Source: Chromatiales bacterium
Lineage (GTDB): Bacteria > Pseudomonadota > Gammaproteobacteria > SZUA-140
Assembly (NCBI GenBank): GCA_031285245.1
Contig: JAITWN010000002.1
Coordinates: 1-6,554 of the forward strand
Reading direction: 5' to 3'
Length of the DNA stretch: 6,554 nt
The position numbers and the translations under genes were made by a program. Below, piece after piece: positions 4,784 through 6,554 of this stretch. Each line of letters begins with the position of its first letter. Within the stretch, counting starts at the first letter, position 1. The notes under the pieces are model-generated. The model had not been told where the DNA came from. It saw nothing but the letters and a program-made list of their open reading frames with translations, and ran no database searches.

Positions 4784-6554
4784 ATGAGTCGATTGCGCAG
4801 AGCGGTGAGCCTGCGCATATCAAGCGGGTGATTGTCGCGGTCGGTAATCAGAAAAACGTCTTCCGCGCGTTCGCCAAAGGTGGCGATCTTGGCATGCTGA
4901 AGCTTGACCGCGCTTTTGACGAAAGCACGGCCGACGCGCGCTAGCAGGCCGGGGCGGTCCACGGTGACCAGCTCCATGACCGTATGTCTGCGTTGCACAT
5001 CGTTACTGAATACGACTTCGGTCGGAATCAAAAAGTGACGCAACTGGCGCGCGGGGCGGCGCGAGACGCGCAGGGCGCCTGGATTATCGTTGGCGAGGCG
5101 CTCGGCAAGCACCTGCGACACTTCGCCGATGCGTACAGGATGGCGCAGGGCGTGGCCGTATTCATCGAGCACGATATAAGTGTCGAGCGTATGACCGTCG
5201 CGCGTGGTGACGACGCGCGCGCTGAGAATATTGAGGCCGAGCTGATCGAGCGCGCTGGTGGCGAGCGCGAAGAGGTGCCCTTGGTCTTTGGCGTAAAGAA
5301 AAATCTCGGTGCCACCGCGTTCGGTTTGTTCGCGGATGGCGATCAGCGGCAGCGGGGCGTCGTCATGCGCGAGGATCTGGCGCGTGTGCCAGGCGATTTC
5401 ATCGGGCGAGTGACGCAGAAAGTAGGCTTCCTCATCGAGGGTATCCCATAGCGCTTGCACGGCGGCTGCATCGATATCGCCGAGCAATGCGCGCGCGGCT
5501 TGCTGGGTATTGGCGAGCTGATCGCGCAGGGCGAGGGGATTGTCGAGACCACGGCTTAGCGCTTCACGTGTCGTGAAATAAAGCCCTTTCAGCAGCGTAT
5601 CCTTCCAGTTATTCCATAGGCGCGGATTGGTCGCGCGGATATCGGCAACGGTCAGCAGATAGAGATGATCGAGATGCTCCTGATCGATGACGTTTCTTGC
5701 AAACGCAGTGATCACTTCAGGGTCATCGATATCTTTGTGCTGGGCGGTGGTCGACATCTCAAGATGATGGCGCACTAGCCACGCGACGAGACGCGTGTCG
5801 TGATCGCTGAGGCCATGCTGCATGCAGAAATCAGCCGCGTCGTCGGCGCCGAGCGTTGAGTGATCGCCGCCCCGGCCTTTGGCGATATCGTGAAAGAGCG
5901 CGGCGAGATAGAGCAGCTCCGGCTTGGCAATACGGCGCGCGATGCGGCTACAGAGCGCGAACTCGTGTTCATGTTCCGGCAGCAGAAAACGCCGTAGATT
6001 ACGCACCACATACAGCGTATGTTCGTCAACGGTGTAGGTGTGGAAGAGATCATATTGCATCTGCCCGACGATCTGGCCGAAGACGGGCAGGTAGGCGCCG
6101 AGAATGCCATAGCGATTCATGCGTCGCAGCGCATGGGTCAATCCGCGCGGCTGACGCAGGATTGATGTGAACAGGCTGCGACAGTGCGGATCGCTGCGAA
6201 AGCGTTTGTCGATGAGGCGACGGTTGGTGCAGATCAAGCGTATGGTGCCGGCAGCAATGCCTTTGAGTTCAGGATGCTGCTGCATCAGCAGAAAGGCTTC
6301 GAGCAGGGCAAAAGGATGGCGCGTGAAAATATCAGGCGCTGCCACTTCGAGGAAATCACCGCGGGCTTGGAAGCGGGCGTTGAGCGCAAGCGGCTGCGCC
6401 GATGTGTGTTCAGTGAATGAAAACTGCGCAGATGAGCACTCCGGGGGCGAGATGGCCTCGTGCAGGAGTTGCAGCAGCAGCTCGCATAGCCGCTCCACCT
6501 CGGTGATGGTGCGGTAGTAATCCTTCATGAATTTTTCCACCGCGAGGCGATGGC
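4762..6554 (-). CDS. glnD: Bifunctional PII uridylyltransferase/uridylyl-removing enzyme, C-terminal two thirds
   Basis: GlnD senses glutamine and adds or removes UMP on PII proteins, controlling nitrogen assimilation. The frame is open to the right edge, where HRLA precedes VEKFMKDYYRT; a GTG at 6540 reads as an internal Val. The visible 596 residues correspond to roughly residue 295 onward of the approximately 890-residue E. coli enzyme, so the nucleotidyltransferase active site (GSxxR and DxD) is outside the window. Numbering from the Val at 6540: the helical linker (1-165, including NRYGILGAYLPVFGQIVGQMQYDLFH at 142-167); the HD domain with VDEHTLYVVRNL (171-182) and ALFHDIAKGRGGDHS (214-228, H217/D218), the uridylyl-removing centre; ACT1 from about 411 (TEIFLYAKDQGHLFA); and ACT2 from about 520 (VMELVTVDRPGLLARVGRAF, then AKIATFGERAEDVFLITD). 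Both ACT domains look complete, so glutamine sensing should be intact. No frameshift is seen. rrtA follows with an 11-bp overlap. Confidence 0.97.
   Translation of the reverse strand, partial: HRLAVEKFMKDYYRTITEVERLCELLLQLLHEAISPPECSSAQFSFTEHTSAQPLALNARFQARGDFLEVAAPDIFTRHPFALLEAFLLMQQHPELKGIAAGTIRLICTNRRLIDKRFRSDPHCRSLFTSILRQPRGLTHALRRMNRYGILGAYLPVFGQIVGQMQYDLFHTYTVDEHTLYVVRNLRRFLLPEHEHEFALCSRIARRIAKPELLYLAALFHDIAKGRGGDHSTLGADDAADFCMQHGLSDHDTRLVAWLVRHHLEMSTTAQHKDIDDPEVITAFARNVIDQEHLDHLYLLTVADIRATNPRLWNNWKDTLLKGLYFTTREALSRGLDNPLALRDQLANTQQAARALLGDIDAAAVQALWDTLDEEAYFLRHSPDEIAWHTRQILAHDDAPLPLIAIREQTERGGTEIFLYAKDQGHLFALATSALDQLGLNILSARVVTTRDGHTLDTYIVLDEYGHALRHPVRIGEVSQVLAERLANDNPGALRVSRRPARQLRHFLIPTEVVFSNDVQRRHTVMELVTVDRPGLLARVGRAFVKSAVKLQHAKIATFGERAEDVFLITDRDNHPLDMRRLTALRNRLMETLDEP

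Noticed and set aside
4773..4823. Extended rrtA start at 4823
   Set aside because: It would overlap glnD by 62 bp. The ATG at 4772 has a well-placed GGAG and a typical short stop/start overlap.
4984..5451. 155-codon open frame on the + strand inside glnD
   Set aside because: It is antisense to well-conserved GlnD HD/ACT coding sequence, has no ribosome binding site and no recognisable protein family. It is a shadow of GC-rich coding DNA.
6538..6540. GTG at 6540 as the glnD start
   Set aside because: The frame is open to the window edge and the upstream residues HRLA fit GlnD (RLAVE-F-MxxYYRT). Starting here would remove the whole nucleotidyltransferase domain.

Overview
The window looks like chromosomal DNA of a GC-rich gammaproteobacterium. 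The evidence is a GlnD of the classic gamma/beta layout, a rhombosortase, and small DUF486, DUF4399 and DUF6316-like proteins. No phage, plasmid, tRNA, rRNA or CRISPR signal is visible. I cannot name a genus from the sequence.

Layout on the + strand: the C-terminal end of an M48 zinc metallopeptidase (to 241); a 249-bp gap with an AT-rich 14-bp palindrome; a small DUF6316-like protein (491-733); a long hairpin (763-812) directly ahead of a four-helix DUF486/DMT membrane protein (822-1178); then a 327-bp gene-free stretch. That stretch holds a 93-bp element made of two perfect 29-bp inverted arms (1275-1367) and one copy of a short dispersed repeat (1430-1458). On the - strand, 1506-3338 encodes a large predicted lipoprotein with a cadherin-like domain and seven FG-GAP repeats. 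Diverging from it on the + strand is a secreted DUF4399 protein (3495-3914). Its downstream gap carries an inverted second copy of the dispersed repeat and a GNRA-capped hairpin. On the - strand, reading from the right edge, glnD (5' end outside the window) overlaps the rhombosortase gene rrtA by 11 bp, so the two are probably co-transcribed and translationally coupled.

How the genes work together: glnD (nitrogen sensing through PII) and rrtA (intramembrane processing of GlyGly-CTERM secreted proteins) share an operon but have no obvious functional link. No protein in the window ends in a GlyGly-CTERM tail, so the rhombosortase substrate must be elsewhere. The lipoprotein and the DUF4399 protein are divergent cell-envelope genes bracketed by related short repeats. 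No convincing new multi-gene system is visible. The most interesting material is the repeat and hairpin content of the gaps, the lipoprotein architecture, and the orphan rhombosortase with its unusual hydrophilic N-terminus.
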